Translations under genes and position numbers: made by a program | DNA from: Sphingobacteriales bacterium | GTDB taxonomy: Bacteria > Bacteroidota > Bacteroidia > AKYH767-A > OLB10 | Length of the DNA: 64,000 nucleotides | Reading direction: 5' to 3' | Assembly: GCA_021299095.1 (NCBI GenBank) | Contig: JAJTFW010000011.1 | Coordinates: 1 to 64,000, forward strand | The notes under the pieces: generated by a model | Databases searched by the model: none | What the model was told of the DNA's origin: nothing | The model's input: the letters and a program-made list of their open reading frames with translations, nothing else | Shown here: one piece after another, positions 1 to 10,045 of the stretch | How the letters are laid out: each line of letters begins with the position of its first letter | Position numbering within the stretch: position 1 is the first letter of the stretch

Positions 1-891
1 CACGCCATCCGTGGCGAAGAATGGCTTCCCTCGGCACCCGCACACATCCTCATTTACCGCTATTTAGGTATTGCACAACCGCACTACGCCCACCTTCCGC
101 TTCTGCTCAAGCCCGAGGGCAACGGCAAACTGAGCAAGCGTGACGGCGACCGCCTCGGATTCCCGGTCTTTCCACTCGAGTGGAAAGATCCCGCCACCGG
201 CGAAGTTTCTTCCGGATACCGCGAGAAAGGCTATTACCCCGAAGCTTTTGTGAACATGCTGGCCCTTCTGGGCTGGAACGACGGTACCGAGCAGGAGCTG
301 TTCAGCATGGATGAACTCATTGCGCGCTTCGATTTCGACCGGGTGCACAAAGCAGGTGCCCGCTTCGATCCCGAAAAAGTCAAATGGTACAACGAGCAAT
401 GGTTGCGCAGGCAGAGCGATGAAACACTGGCTGCGAACTTCAGTAATCAATTGGCGCAGCGCTATGGAGAAAACGATCAACGCGCCTCCATCGCTTTTGC
501 AAGCGGAGCAGTCCATCTGTTGAAAGAACGCGTGCAGTTCGAACACGAATTGTACCCGACCGGAGCCTACCTCTTCGAGCAGCCACTTACCTACGATGAA
601 AAAGTGGTTTCTAAACGCTGGACACCCACGGCATCCACTTTCGTACAGGCATACCGTGATACACTGAGCGCTCACGGCGACTGGAAAGCCGAGCCGCTTA
701 AAGCTGGCTTCGAATCACTTGCTACGGCACAGGGCATCAAGCCGGGTGAAGTCCTGCAGCTGTTCCGGGTTGTGGTTAGCGGACAAGGCAGCGGCGTCGA
801 CCTCTTCGGCATGGTTGAGCTCCTGGGCCGTGATGAAGTGCTGGCCCGCATCGACCGTGCACTGCAAACCCTGCCGGCACACACGCCATAA
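1..891 (+). CDS. gltX: Glutamate--tRNA ligase, C-terminal part (5' truncated by window edge)
   Basis: Frame 1 is open from base 1 (HAIRGEEWLPSAPAHILIYRYLG...). KLSKRDGD is the KMSKS-type motif, followed by a GltX anticodon-binding-type C-terminus. Confidence 0.93.
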   Translation, partial: HAIRGEEWLPSAPAHILIYRYLGIAQPHYAHLPLLLKPEGNGKLSKRDGDRLGFPVFPLEWKDPATGEVSSGYREKGYYPEAFVNMLALLGWNDGTEQELFSMDELIARFDFDRVHKAGARFDPEKVKWYNEQWLRRQSDETLAANFSNQLAQRYGENDQRASIAFASGAVHLLKERVQFEHELYPTGAYLFEQPLTYDEKVVSKRWTPTASTFVQAYRDTLSAHGDWKAEPLKAGFESLATAQGIKPGEVLQLFRVVVSGQGSGVDLFGMVELLGRDEVLARIDRALQTLPAHTP

Positions 892-928
892 AACGCGTCC
901 ATTCCATTACCCCATACATCCCAACACC

Positions 929-2593
929 ATGAGTACCGAGAAGGGCCCCAATTTTCTGGAAGAAATCATTGCAGAAGACGTGAAGAACGGCAAACACGGC
1001 GGCCGTGTGCTGACGCGCTTCCCTCCTGAACCCAACGGGTATCTGCACATCGGACACAGCAAATCCATTTGTGTCAACTTCGGACTGGCTGCCCACTTCG
1101 GCGGAAAGACCAACCTGCGCTTCGACGATACCAATCCGGAGAAGGAAGAAACCGAATACGTTGAGAGCATCAAGACCGATATCCGCTGGCTGGGGTTCAC
1201 TTGGGCCAATGAATTTTACGCTTCCGATTACTTTCCACAGTTGTTCGCGTTTGCCGTGAAGCTGATTGAGCAGGGACTGGCTTATGTGGACGATAGCAGT
1301 CCCGAGGAAATCGCCTCCATGAAAGGCACACCCACCGAACCCGGCAAGGACAGCCCCTTTCGTGCACGCAGTGTAGAAGAGAACCTCGACTTGTTCACGC
1401 GAATGAAGAACGGGGAGTTCCGCGATGGTGAGAAAGTGCTACGCGCCCGCATCGACATGGCTTCGCCCAACATGCACTTTCGCGATCCCATCCTGTACCG
1501 CATCAAGCATACCGCGCATCACCGCACCGGAAATCATTGGTGTATTTACCCTATGTACGATTTCGCGCACGGACAAAGTGATGCGATCGAGCAAATCACA
1601 CATTCCATTTGCACACTCGAGTTCGAAGTGCACCGACCGCTGTACGAATGGTTCATCGAAAAACTCGGACTTTACACGAGCCGTCAATATGAATTTGCCC
1701 GCCTCAACCTGAACTACACCGTGATGAGCAAGCGCAAACTGCTGCAATTGGTGCAGGAGAAGCATGTGTCGGGCTGGGACGATCCACGTATGCCCACCAT
1801 CAGCGGACTGCGTCGGCGGGGATACACACCCGAGAGCGTCCGCAATTTTGCGGAACGTGTGGGTGTTGCCCGCCGCGAGAACATCATTGATGTGGGTCTG
1901 CTCGAGTTCTGCGTACGCGAAGACCTCAACCGCCGTGCTACGCGCGCCATGGTGGTGCTTGATCCCCTCAAGCTCATCATCGAGAACCTGCCCGAAGGCC
2001 ATGTGGAACACCTCCCCACCGAAAACAATCCGGAGGCCGAAGAGAAGACCACGCGTGAAATCCCCTTCGGCCGCGAGCTCTGGATTGAGCGTGATGATTT
2101 CATGGAGGTGCCCGAGAAGAAGTATTTCCGTCTGGCGCCCGGAAAAATGGTGCGCCTGAAAAGCGCCTACATTGTTGAGTGCACGGGATTTGAAAAAGAT
2201 GCCAGCGGACACATTACGGCTGTGCTTGCCCGTTATATTCCCGAAAGCAAAAGCGGACACGACAACAGCGGACTCCAGGTGAAAGGGGTGATCCACTGGG
2301 TGCATGCTCCATCGGCCGTCCCCTGCGAGGTGCGATTGTACGACCGACTCTTCCGCGTGGAGGATCCCTCATCCGAAGCCGGTGACTTCAAAGACTACAT
2401 CAACCCCGACAGCCTCACGGTGGTGAAGGGTGCCATGGCCGAGCCCTGCCTCAATGCAGCAAAGCCTGGTGAGCATTTCCAGTTCATGCGCAAGGGCTAT
2501 TTCGTACCCGATGCCGACAGCAGTGCCGGACATCCGGTCTTCAACCGCACCGTTACACTCAAGGACGGTTGGGGCAAGCAGAAAGAGAACTAG
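929..2593 (+). CDS. glnS: Glutamine--tRNA ligase
   Basis: MSTEKGPNFLEEIIAEDVKNGKHGGRVLTRFPPEPNGYLHIGHSKS (HIGH motif), then VMSKRKL (KMSKS-type); full-length class I GlnRS. ATG at 929 preferred over the longer listed ORF. Confidence 0.95.
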   Translation: MSTEKGPNFLEEIIAEDVKNGKHGGRVLTRFPPEPNGYLHIGHSKSICVNFGLAAHFGGKTNLRFDDTNPEKEETEYVESIKTDIRWLGFTWANEFYASDYFPQLFAFAVKLIEQGLAYVDDSSPEEIASMKGTPTEPGKDSPFRARSVEENLDLFTRMKNGEFRDGEKVLRARIDMASPNMHFRDPILYRIKHTAHHRTGNHWCIYPMYDFAHGQSDAIEQITHSICTLEFEVHRPLYEWFIEKLGLYTSRQYEFARLNLNYTVMSKRKLLQLVQEKHVSGWDDPRMPTISGLRRRGYTPESVRNFAERVGVARRENIIDVGLLEFCVREDLNRRATRAMVVLDPLKLIIENLPEGHVEHLPTENNPEAEEKTTREIPFGRELWIERDDFMEVPEKKYFRLAPGKMVRLKSAYIVECTGFEKDASGHITAVLARYIPESKSGHDNSGLQVKGVIHWVHAPSAVPCEVRLYDRLFRVEDPSSEAGDFKDYINPDSLTVVKGAMAEPCLNAAKPGEHFQFMRKGYFVPDADSSAGHPVFNRTVTLKDGWGKQKEN

Positions 2594-2605
2594 AACACAG
2601 TTGAG

Positions 2606-3124
2606 GTGAAGAAACTATTTTTTATTCCGCATGTACTGTTTTTTATCAGCATCACTTTTCTTGTGACTGCCTGTAAAAAGGACGAAGAAGCGGAAGGCAT
2701 TGACAAGGAGCTGCTGGACCTGGCCTCCAGTACCTCCGGATTCACCTGGTACAAGAACAGCGCTTCATTTCTTCCGAAGAGCAGTGCCAGTGCCCATCCG
2801 TTTTCCTATCTGCGCACCCGTTACAATGCAATCGCATCCGCCGCACTGGATTCAAACGGCAAGGTCATCGACAGCACACTCTTCCCGGAAGGATCACTGG
2901 TCGTGAAGGAACTCAGCAACAGCATCGGCGGTCTCGATCGCTATGCCATCCTGCTGAAGCGGACCGGAAGTCCCCATGCGGATTCCAAAGGCTGGGTGTG
3001 GGGTTATATCAACAAGGATAAATCGGTAGCTGAGCCTGCATCCAAGAAAGGGGCTTCGTGCAGCGGATGCCACGCGCAGACTGGTAACATCGACTACATG
3101 TTGATGAACATTGCGCATCCCTGA
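2606..3124 (+). CDS. Cytochrome P460-like haem-binding lipoprotein
   Basis: Lipobox-like FLVTAC; C-terminal CSGCH c-type haem motif; P460-type layout (GWVWGY...GASCSGCHAQTGNIDYM). Confidence 0.65.
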   Translation: MKKLFFIPHVLFFISITFLVTACKKDEEAEGIDKELLDLASSTSGFTWYKNSASFLPKSSASAHPFSYLRTRYNAIASAALDSNGKVIDSTLFPEGSLVVKELSNSIGGLDRYAILLKRTGSPHADSKGWVWGYINKDKSVAEPASKKGASCSGCHAQTGNIDYMLMNIAHP

Positions 3125-3140
3125 TGCAAGCGTTCTGCCC

Positions 3141-3491
3141 TCAGCCTTCGATACTAAAAACCGCCTCACCCAATTGACCGTTCACCGGCGGGTTGTATTT
3201 TGTGATTTCAACCCGGCAGGATTGAACCCGTGGAAAGCGATCCTTCATGCGGTTCAAGATGCGTCCGGCAACATGCTCGATGAGCTTGGACGCGACAGCC
3301 ATTTCTTCGCGAACGATGCGATGCACTTCTACGTAATCGACCGTTTGCGACAAGTCGTCATTGACAATCGCTCCGTAAAAATCACCGCTGAACACCACAT
3401 CAACTGAAAAGCGGGAACCGATCACGCTTTCTTCTTTCAAACAACCGTGAAAAGAATGGCATTCGATGCGCCGGATGGCCAAATGTTGCAT
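3141..3491 (-). CDS. folB: Dihydroneopterin aldolase
   Basis: MQHLAIRRIECHSFHGCLKEESVIGSRFSVDV...TVDYVEVHRIV...RVEITKYNPPVNG matches the FolB pattern. Start taken at the internal ATG (rc of 3489-3491). Confidence 0.88.
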   Translation of the reverse strand: MQHLAIRRIECHSFHGCLKEESVIGSRFSVDVVFSGDFYGAIVNDDLSQTVDYVEVHRIVREEMAVASKLIEHVAGRILNRMKDRFPRVQSCRVEITKYNPPVNGQLGEAVFSIEG

Positions 3492-3860
3492 ATTGCAAAG
3501 GTAAACGGTTGATGAATACTTTTTATACAAATGTACTCATTGACAATACCCTTACTTAAACGCAACGAGCGCAGCGGCAAGCAACGGCGCAGAGCTTTTT
3601 GAAGATTGAATTAAAGTTATATTGAAGGGATTGATTTCTCCGCCGCGTCCGTGGCCGATTCGTTGCGATCGCCGCGTTTAAATAGTAATCTCAATTTGGA
3701 AATCAAGTACTATACAGAGGCAAAGGTTTTACTTGTTGTTCTTATTCAAGAAACTGAACCGAATCATCCTAAACATAAATTTGATAGGCTGGTATTTATT
3801 ATAATGAAGAGACTAACAAGTCCGGGCTACAATCTTACCGATTTCCTATATTCGATTAAG

Positions 3861-5835
3861 CCAATGAACAGAGTTCTCTATACCATTCTCCTAAGCCCCT
3901 TCATTTTCTTAAGCACCATCGCTCGGGAAACCAAAGCCATAACCCTCCATTTGCAATCACCAGGAGAAAAAATCCACTTCTCCATCTCCCTGCAGCAGGA
4001 ACGCATCAGCTGGAAAGTACTCAAACAAGACAGCCTTCTGCTGGAAGGAATGGATCCCGGCTTTGTCTTAAACGCCAACGATTCGCTGTATCACTACCGA
4101 CTGCTTTCCTGGCAAGCTGCACCTCAAGCTCGAAGACACTGAAAGGCATCATCCGCTCCTATTGGAGTTCCGGCTGTACGACACAGGACTTGCGTATCGT
4201 ATGCGGCTCGATGGTTCGGAACGCGAGCCTGTACAGATTGCGTCCGAGTTGGGACAGTTCCAATTCACGCAAGCCCAAACCGCACACTGGTGCTGGGCCG
4301 ATTACCATACGCTCGAAAAAACCTATCAACACACTCCCCTCGACTCGGCCATTCATGCGGCAGCGCCCTTCACGGTAGAGGATTCGTTGGGCCGATGCAT
4401 CGCTTTGTACGAAGCCGCCTTGATGGATTATCCCATGGTGTCGTGGAAAAAGCATACGCCCGAATCGCAATCCTATCGCGTTGAACTTTGCCCGGGTGCG
4501 GATGGATTTGCCGTGAAGAAAGCTTTTCCAGTACAGACGCCATGGCGAGTGATTGAAGTATCGGACAACGCAGCGCGTTTGATGGAATCGCAGCTGGTCC
4601 TCAACCTGAATGCGCCAGCGGAAACACGCGATTGGTCCTGGGTAAAGCCTATCCGTTATATCGGCTTGTGGTGGGAGATGCACCTGGGATTGTCCGAATG
4701 GAAATCGGATGCAGGCCGGCACGGGGCGACAACAGCGCGTGTTAAGCAATACATCGACTTCGCTGCGGCAAACGGAATTGAAGGCGTACTTATAGAACGC
4801 TGGAATACAGGCTGGGAAAAATGGGGAAAGAAAGATGCTTTTGATTTTACCACGGCCACAACAGATCTCGATATTCAGGAAGTTGTCCGCTATGCCCGAG
4901 AAAAGGGTGTGGAGATCATTGGCCACCACGAGACGGGCGGTGATGTGATTGCGTATGAGCAGCGCATCGACAGTGCTTTCGCGTTTTATAACCGTATGGG
5001 TATCCGTTATGTGAAGACGGGTTATGCGGGACCTGTGAATCCGCCTACGGAACCACACCACGGACAATACATGGTGAATCACTTCAACAGGGTGATGGAA
5101 ACCGCAGCGCGGTATCGAATCATGCTTGATGTGCACGAGTCCTCCATTCCATCCGGACTCAGCCGCACCTGGCCCAACCTCATGACCTTTGAGGCTGTAC
5201 GCGGTATGGAGTGGAATGCCTGGAGCGAGGGGAATAGCCCCGACCATGCCTGCACGCTTCCGTTCACACGCGGATTGGCCGGACCGATGGACTACACGCC
5301 GGGAGTATTTGATATCGGCATGACACACCGTGAAGCGGAACGAGTAACCTGGAATGGAAAAGGCAGAGGGCAGACAGCAGTACATAGCACGCTGGTACAC
5401 CAGATGGCTCTGCCGGTGGTGTTGTATAGCCCGATGCAGATGTTCGCCGACCTACCCGAAAATTATGCGCTACATCCTGAAGCCTTTGAACTCATGCGAA
5501 CAATTCCCGCCACCTGGGATGATATCCGTGTGTTGCATGCAGAGATCGGGAAGTGTATTGTTGTTGCCCGTCGACATGGGGACGATTGGTTTCTTGCAGC
5601 GATAGCCGCCGAAGAAAAAAAGTTGATGTTTAATATACCGATCTATTTTTTCGCCAAAGGGGAAGAGCTGAATGCTGTGGTCTGCGAAGATGCATCGGAC
5701 GCAGATGCTGAAAAAAATCCGATGGCGTATATCATCCGGCGTGGCAAGGTGAATCCTCAAAGCCTAATCAACCTGAACTTAATCGGTGGTGGTGGCGCGC
5801 TCTATCGCTTCAGTCCCGATAAACAGCCTCGATAA
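3861..5835 (+). pseudogene. Glycoside hydrolase family 97 (alpha-glucosidase/galactosidase-like), apparently frameshifted
   Basis: N-terminal part in frame 3 (MNRVLYTILLSPFIFLS... to stop at 4142). The remaining GH97 body is in frame 1 (PGKLHLKLEDTERHHPLLLEFRLYDTGLAYRM...GLWWEMHLG...VEIIGHHETGG...GMEWNAWSEGNSPDH...GPMDYTPGVFD). No single frame spans both. Confidence 0.75.
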
Positions 5836-5842
5836 AACCGCA

Positions 5843-6631
5843 TCATGCGGACCTGCGCTGCAGGTGCAGAAAGGCAATGGCCTGTCGGTTGAATGCATCG
5901 GGCTGCTCGATGTTGACTACATGGCCGCAGCGAGGGATGACAAACAGCGTTGAAGACTGATGATCCCTGACAAGACGTTCGATAGTCGGGAGGAACATGT
6001 GGTCTTCTTCGCCCATGATATAGAGCGTAGGGATGCCGCTGTCGCGGAAACGGAACAAGGCCAACAGCGGATTGAGTTGTGCGGCAAGCCTAAACCAGCG
6101 CTTGAATTCCTGCTGGTATAGTTTTTTCGCTTCACGAATGAAAAGATTTCTCGATTCGCGGTGGTTGCTTCGCGGCATGATGATGAATGCGAACAGGCGA
6201 TACAGCAACATGTACGGAATCAGCGATTGCAGCCCCTGACCCACACGCAGCAAAACCTGTCCACGCAGATTGAGCTTCATGACAGCCCCTCCCATAATCA
6301 GACTTTGGGTGCGGTCGGGATAACGCTCGCAGAGGTCGCGGATGATGATGGTGCCCAGCGAAATACCGATAAAGTGCGACCGGGCGATTCCCAAATGATT
6401 CAGCACATCCATCACTTCATCGCCGATTTCATGGAAGGTGTAATTCGGATGGGCATTGCTTCCAATCCGTTTTGAACCGCCGTGTCCGCGCAGATCGACC
6501 AGCAGCAGGTTGAAATGCTTCCTGAAATCGCGCAGTTGCTTGAACCAGATAGTGCTACTCCCACCGGCCCCATGGACAAAAGTCACCCATTCCGCATTGG
6601 GATGAATGATGTGGGTAGTGTGGTGTAGCAT
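5843..6631 (-). CDS. Alpha/beta hydrolase
   Basis: VHGAGGSSTIWFKQLRDF, LLVDLRGHGGS, FIGISLGTII nucleophile elbow (GISLG), GEEDHMF, CGHVVNIEQPDAFN. Confidence 0.88.
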   Translation of the reverse strand: MLHHTTHIIHPNAEWVTFVHGAGGSSTIWFKQLRDFRKHFNLLLVDLRGHGGSKRIGSNAHPNYTFHEIGDEVMDVLNHLGIARSHFIGISLGTIIIRDLCERYPDRTQSLIMGGAVMKLNLRGQVLLRVGQGLQSLIPYMLLYRLFAFIIMPRSNHRESRNLFIREAKKLYQQEFKRWFRLAAQLNPLLALFRFRDSGIPTLYIMGEEDHMFLPTIERLVRDHQSSTLFVIPRCGHVVNIEQPDAFNRQAIAFLHLQRRSA

Positions 6632-6689
6632 AATCCCGAAAGATACGAAATGCAGAGCGAACGCTCCCTTCGGTACCTTTACGCTCACC

Positions 6690-7085
6690 ATGAATCAACT
6701 GATCATTAAGCACATCACCCTGTTGGTGCGTGACTACGACGAAGCCATTGCTTTTTTCTGTGAAACGCTGGGATTCGACCTTCAGGAAGACACACCGCAA
6801 GAAGAGCAGAAACGCCGTGTGGTGGTCGCCCCTCGCGGCTCTGAATGTTCGCTCATTCTGGCGAAAGCGAGTACAGTGGAGCAACAAGCCCTTATCGGAA
6901 AACAATGCGGCGGACGCGTGTTCCTATACCTACACACCGATGATCTCGATCGTGAAGCGCTACGTTTGAAAGAGCAGGGCGTACGAATCGTTCGCGAACC
7001 CACTACAGCAGCCTTCGGTCGTGCCCTGGTGTTTGAAGACCTGTATGGGAACCGCTGGGATTTGGTTGAACCGGCTTCGGTCTGA
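6690..7085 (+). CDS. VOC family (glyoxalase/bleomycin-resistance-like) protein
   Basis: MNQLIIKHITLLVRDYDEAIAFFCETLGFDLQED...FEDLYGNRWDLVEP. Confidence 0.88.
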   Translation: MNQLIIKHITLLVRDYDEAIAFFCETLGFDLQEDTPQEEQKRRVVVAPRGSECSLILAKASTVEQQALIGKQCGGRVFLYLHTDDLDREALRLKEQGVRIVREPTTAAFGRALVFEDLYGNRWDLVEPASV

Positions 7086-7643
7086 TCAGCTTCCGAAATC
7101 GAAAGAGATCTGTGCCCAACCGGCATGTACGGCATAGGCCATGAATGCGGCGAACAGGAGGATACCGATACTCAGCAGCATCAACATATCCTTGTAGAAC
7201 TTGCGGAAGTAAATGTTGTCCATCATCTCATCGACGTTGCCGAACAGGTGCTGCAGACGCGAAAAGGCGCTGTCACCTTTCACGATGTAGTCGTAAGCAC
7301 CATGTTTCATGCAGTCGACCGAAACCGAGATCTTATCCTGGCTACTCAGCATAATGACTTGTGTGAGCGGTAGCGCCTCCCGTATTTTTTTGAGAATCTC
7401 AATCCCGTTGCTTGCTGTAGAATCGCTGCTGTCGAGGTTGTAATCCAGGATGACCAATTCCGGTTTGAGATGCAATTGATGAAGGGCTTCTTCTCCGCTT
7501 CCGAATCCGTGCACATCAAGCGTGAATTTATCCTTAAGATAATCGAGCATGAGCTGGCGCTGCAGGGGCTCATCCTCGATCAGAAAAACGGTGCGGGCAC
7601 GCTTGGGATTGATAGGAACTTCGTAAGGGAAGAGATGTGACAT
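7086..7643 (-). CDS. Response regulator receiver domain with C-terminal transmembrane helix
   Basis: REC domain (VFLIEDEPLQRQ...LVILDYNLD...IMLSSQD...YDYIVKGD) followed by the hydrophobic segment MLMLLSIGILLFAAFMAYAVHAG; no DNA-binding domain. Confidence 0.85.
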   Translation of the reverse strand: MSHLFPYEVPINPKRARTVFLIEDEPLQRQLMLDYLKDKFTLDVHGFGSGEEALHQLHLKPELVILDYNLDSSDSTASNGIEILKKIREALPLTQVIMLSSQDKISVSVDCMKHGAYDYIVKGDSAFSRLQHLFGNVDEMMDNIYFRKFYKDMLMLLSIGILLFAAFMAYAVHAGWAQISFDFGS

Positions 7644-7660
7644 AGCCGAATATTAAAGGC

Positions 7661-7692
7661 TAAAGGTAGTGTGTAGAAGCATACCCGGTCAA
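7661..7692 (-). promoter_or_regulatory. Bacteroidota-type promoter (TTG-N21-TACCTTTA) for the REC-TM gene
   Basis: Reverse complement reads TTG (7690-7692), 21-nt spacer, TACCTTTA (7661-7668), upstream of the start codon at 7643. Confidence 0.5.
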
Positions 7693-7722
7693 AGATGTAT
7701 CTTCGATACCTCAAGAACACAC

Positions 7723-8340
7723 ATGCGCATCATACGACGCTACCGCAGCGTGCACAGCGGCTGGCTCGAAATCCTGGAGGAGGATGGTGAACGCGTTTTG
7801 GATACGGAAAAAGCCAACTACTCCTATGGCTTGTTGCAGGAGATATTGGAAGCGGGTATTCGTACTGCCGGACTTGAGGGGGTAAAGAACATCCTGCTTT
7901 TGGGATTGGGAGGTGGGAGTTTGATTCACAGTCTTCGTGCACGATTTACGTATCGGGGACCGATAACGGCTGTCGAAATCGATCCGGTGATAATTCAGGT
8001 TGCGCGTGAAGAATTCGGACTTTCCACCGACCGAAAACTAAAGGTGGTGGAGGATGATGCCGAACACTTCATGGAGGTTCATGCCACACGGTATGGCCTC
8101 ATCGTTGTCGATTTGTTCATTCACACGGAAGTCCCGATGGTCTTTACCGATTTCCCTTTTTGGAACAACTTACACCGATTAATTCTTCCGGGCGGAAAAA
8201 TCATCTTCAATGCGGCTGTCGGACGTGGCTCTTCGCAGCGCTTGCGGGTATTGAAGGAAATGATGTCTGACCATTTCCGGTTCCAGACCCTCGAAGGAGT
8301 GGGTGGAGCCAATACCTTGCTGATAGCCAAGCGCAGATGA
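7723..8340 (+). CDS. Spermidine synthase-like (SpeE-fold) methyltransferase
   Basis: NILLLGLGGGSLIHSL...ITAVEIDPVIIQVAREEFG...VVEDDAEHFM...LIVVDLF. Stop overlaps the next ATG (ATGA at 8337-8340). Confidence 0.8.
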   Translation: MRIIRRYRSVHSGWLEILEEDGERVLDTEKANYSYGLLQEILEAGIRTAGLEGVKNILLLGLGGGSLIHSLRARFTYRGPITAVEIDPVIIQVAREEFGLSTDRKLKVVEDDAEHFMEVHATRYGLIVVDLFIHTEVPMVFTDFPFWNNLHRLILPGGKIIFNAAVGRGSSQRLRVLKEMMSDHFRFQTLEGVGGANTLLIAKRR

Positions 8341-9005
8341 AGAACCTATTTCGATATTCACTTCTGCTTGCGTTTCTGGTGCAGGGAATCACACTCTGCG
8401 CCCAGGACATCCGCTTTGAAGCATATTGGGGGATCAATCCACTACACCGCGACAGCCTGACGGATGAGGGATGGCGCATCACCGATTTACGCAGCTATAT
8501 CAGTGATTTGAACATAAGTACGTCAACAGATAGCGTATGGCATGATCCTGTACCTGCTTACCTCATCGACTGGCTCGACACAACCCGGAACCGGATTCAA
8601 ATACCAGTGATGGTAAACGATACAACGACACGCTTATGCTTCACGATTGGCCTTGACAGTGCCCTGAATTGTAGTGGGATTCAGCGCGGTGTTCTGGATC
8701 CGGTTAACGGAATGTATTGGACCTGGCAGAGCGGATTCATTCACTTGCGCCTGGAGGCTGTCAGTCCGCAAGGCAAGGCAGTTGAATTACACCTGGGCGG
8801 TTACCGGTATCCCCATGCAGCCATCCAGTCGACGTGTTTCTCATTCTCGCGGTTGAAAAAAACCATATGCGTTCGAATGAATGTGCAGGCGCTGATCGAT
8901 TACATGCAAGAAAAGGGAATCGATCACATCATGTCGCCCGGCCAGGCAGCGAAGGCTGGAATCGAAAAAGCGGCCACCGTACTGGCTGTGGAGGAGTATC
9001 CATGA
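8337..9005 (+). CDS. MbnP-family protein
   Basis: Signal peptide; family-like motifs DLRSYISDLNI, GVLDPVNGMYWTWQSGFIHLRLEA, ELHLGGYRYPHAA. ATGA overlaps with both neighbours. Confidence 0.75.
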   Translation: MKNLFRYSLLLAFLVQGITLCAQDIRFEAYWGINPLHRDSLTDEGWRITDLRSYISDLNISTSTDSVWHDPVPAYLIDWLDTTRNRIQIPVMVNDTTTRLCFTIGLDSALNCSGIQRGVLDPVNGMYWTWQSGFIHLRLEAVSPQGKAVELHLGGYRYPHAAIQSTCFSFSRLKKTICVRMNVQALIDYMQEKGIDHIMSPGQAAKAGIEKAATVLAVEEYP

Positions 9006-10015
9006 AAACAACCGGATTCCTTCTAGTGACATTGCTGTTTCCGCTGTTGCTCGCCCTGCAATACGGCGAAAAACCGCAGCAGATTCCGCAGGGTTGGCCC
9101 CGGCCACTGGTTGATCTCAGCCGCATGGATCCGGATGAAATTCAACTCGGGCGTCTGCTCTTTTACGATCCCATCCTATCCCGCGACAGCAGCATCTCCT
9201 GCGCATCGTGTCATTCGCCGTATAATGCCTTTGCCCACAGCGACCATGCGCTCAGCCACGGCATCGGCGACAGTATCGGCTTCCGGAATGCTCCGGCCCT
9301 GCAGCTGTTGGCCTGGCAAAACCGCTTCATGTGGGATGGCCGATTTTCCTCGTTGAAAGAGCAAGTCCTTTTTCCCATTACACATTCCGGCGAGATGGGC
9401 GAGGATACCACACACCTGCTTCTTAAACTAAACAGAAGCGGCCGCTATGCGCAGGCCGGCATGAAAGCCTTCAGTGATTCACAGCTGACTATCCAGCGGA
9501 TGCAACAGTCCATCACCCAATTCCTGCTCACGCTGGTTCCGCACGAAAGCCGATACGATAGTGTGATGCGCAGGCAACAGACCTTCTCCGAACAGGAGCA
9601 ACAGGGATATTCCCTGTTTCGCCAGCACTGTAACAGCTGCCATACCGAACCACTTTTTTCCGATTTCAGTTTTGAGCAGAACGGACTTACACCCGATTCC
9701 CTATTGCAAGACAAAGGAAGGATGTCCATCACCACTAAAACCGAAGACCTCTTACGCTTCAAAGTCCCTTCCCTCCGAAATCTCAGTTATTCAGCTCCGT
9801 ATATGCACGACGGGCGGTTTCGTTCCCTGCGCCAGGTATTGGCACATTACACCCAGGTTGCCGGAGTGGAAGGCCTCCGGGGTGGAAGACTCGGGAAGCC
9901 TATTGTATTGAGCGAACGCGAACAGACCGATTTGCTGGCCTTTTTACTCACGCTCGACGACCGGAAGTTCATCTTCGATCCGAAACATGGCTTTCCGGCC
10001 GAACTTGTCGATTAA
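9002..10015 (+). CDS. Diheme cytochrome c peroxidase / MauG / MbnH-like protein
   Basis: Two haem motifs (CASCH, CNSCH); LGRLLFYDPILSRDSSISCASCHSPYNAFAHSDHALSHGI; FKVPSLRNLSYSAPYMHDGRF; LLAFLLTL. Confidence 0.88.
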   Translation: MKTTGFLLVTLLFPLLLALQYGEKPQQIPQGWPRPLVDLSRMDPDEIQLGRLLFYDPILSRDSSISCASCHSPYNAFAHSDHALSHGIGDSIGFRNAPALQLLAWQNRFMWDGRFSSLKEQVLFPITHSGEMGEDTTHLLLKLNRSGRYAQAGMKAFSDSQLTIQRMQQSITQFLLTLVPHESRYDSVMRRQQTFSEQEQQGYSLFRQHCNSCHTEPLFSDFSFEQNGLTPDSLLQDKGRMSITTKTEDLLRFKVPSLRNLSYSAPYMHDGRFRSLRQVLAHYTQVAGVEGLRGGRLGKPIVLSEREQTDLLAFLLTLDDRKFIFDPKHGFPAELVD

Positions 10016-10045
10016 ACCAAACCGTGTTCCCGCCATCTTACATCC

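Noticed and set aside
1439-2305. 288-aa minus-strand ORF antisense to glnS
   Set aside because: Lies opposite a well-conserved glnS; composition is that of an antisense shadow ORF.
3531-3860. AT-rich stretch with weak ORF (MADSLRSPRLNSNLNLEIKYYTEAK...) before GH97
   Set aside because: Composition differs from surroundings, possibly a remnant, but no domain could be supported.
4159-5400. 413-aa minus-strand ORF antisense to GH97
   Set aside because: No recognisable domain; the plus strand carries clear GH97 motifs.
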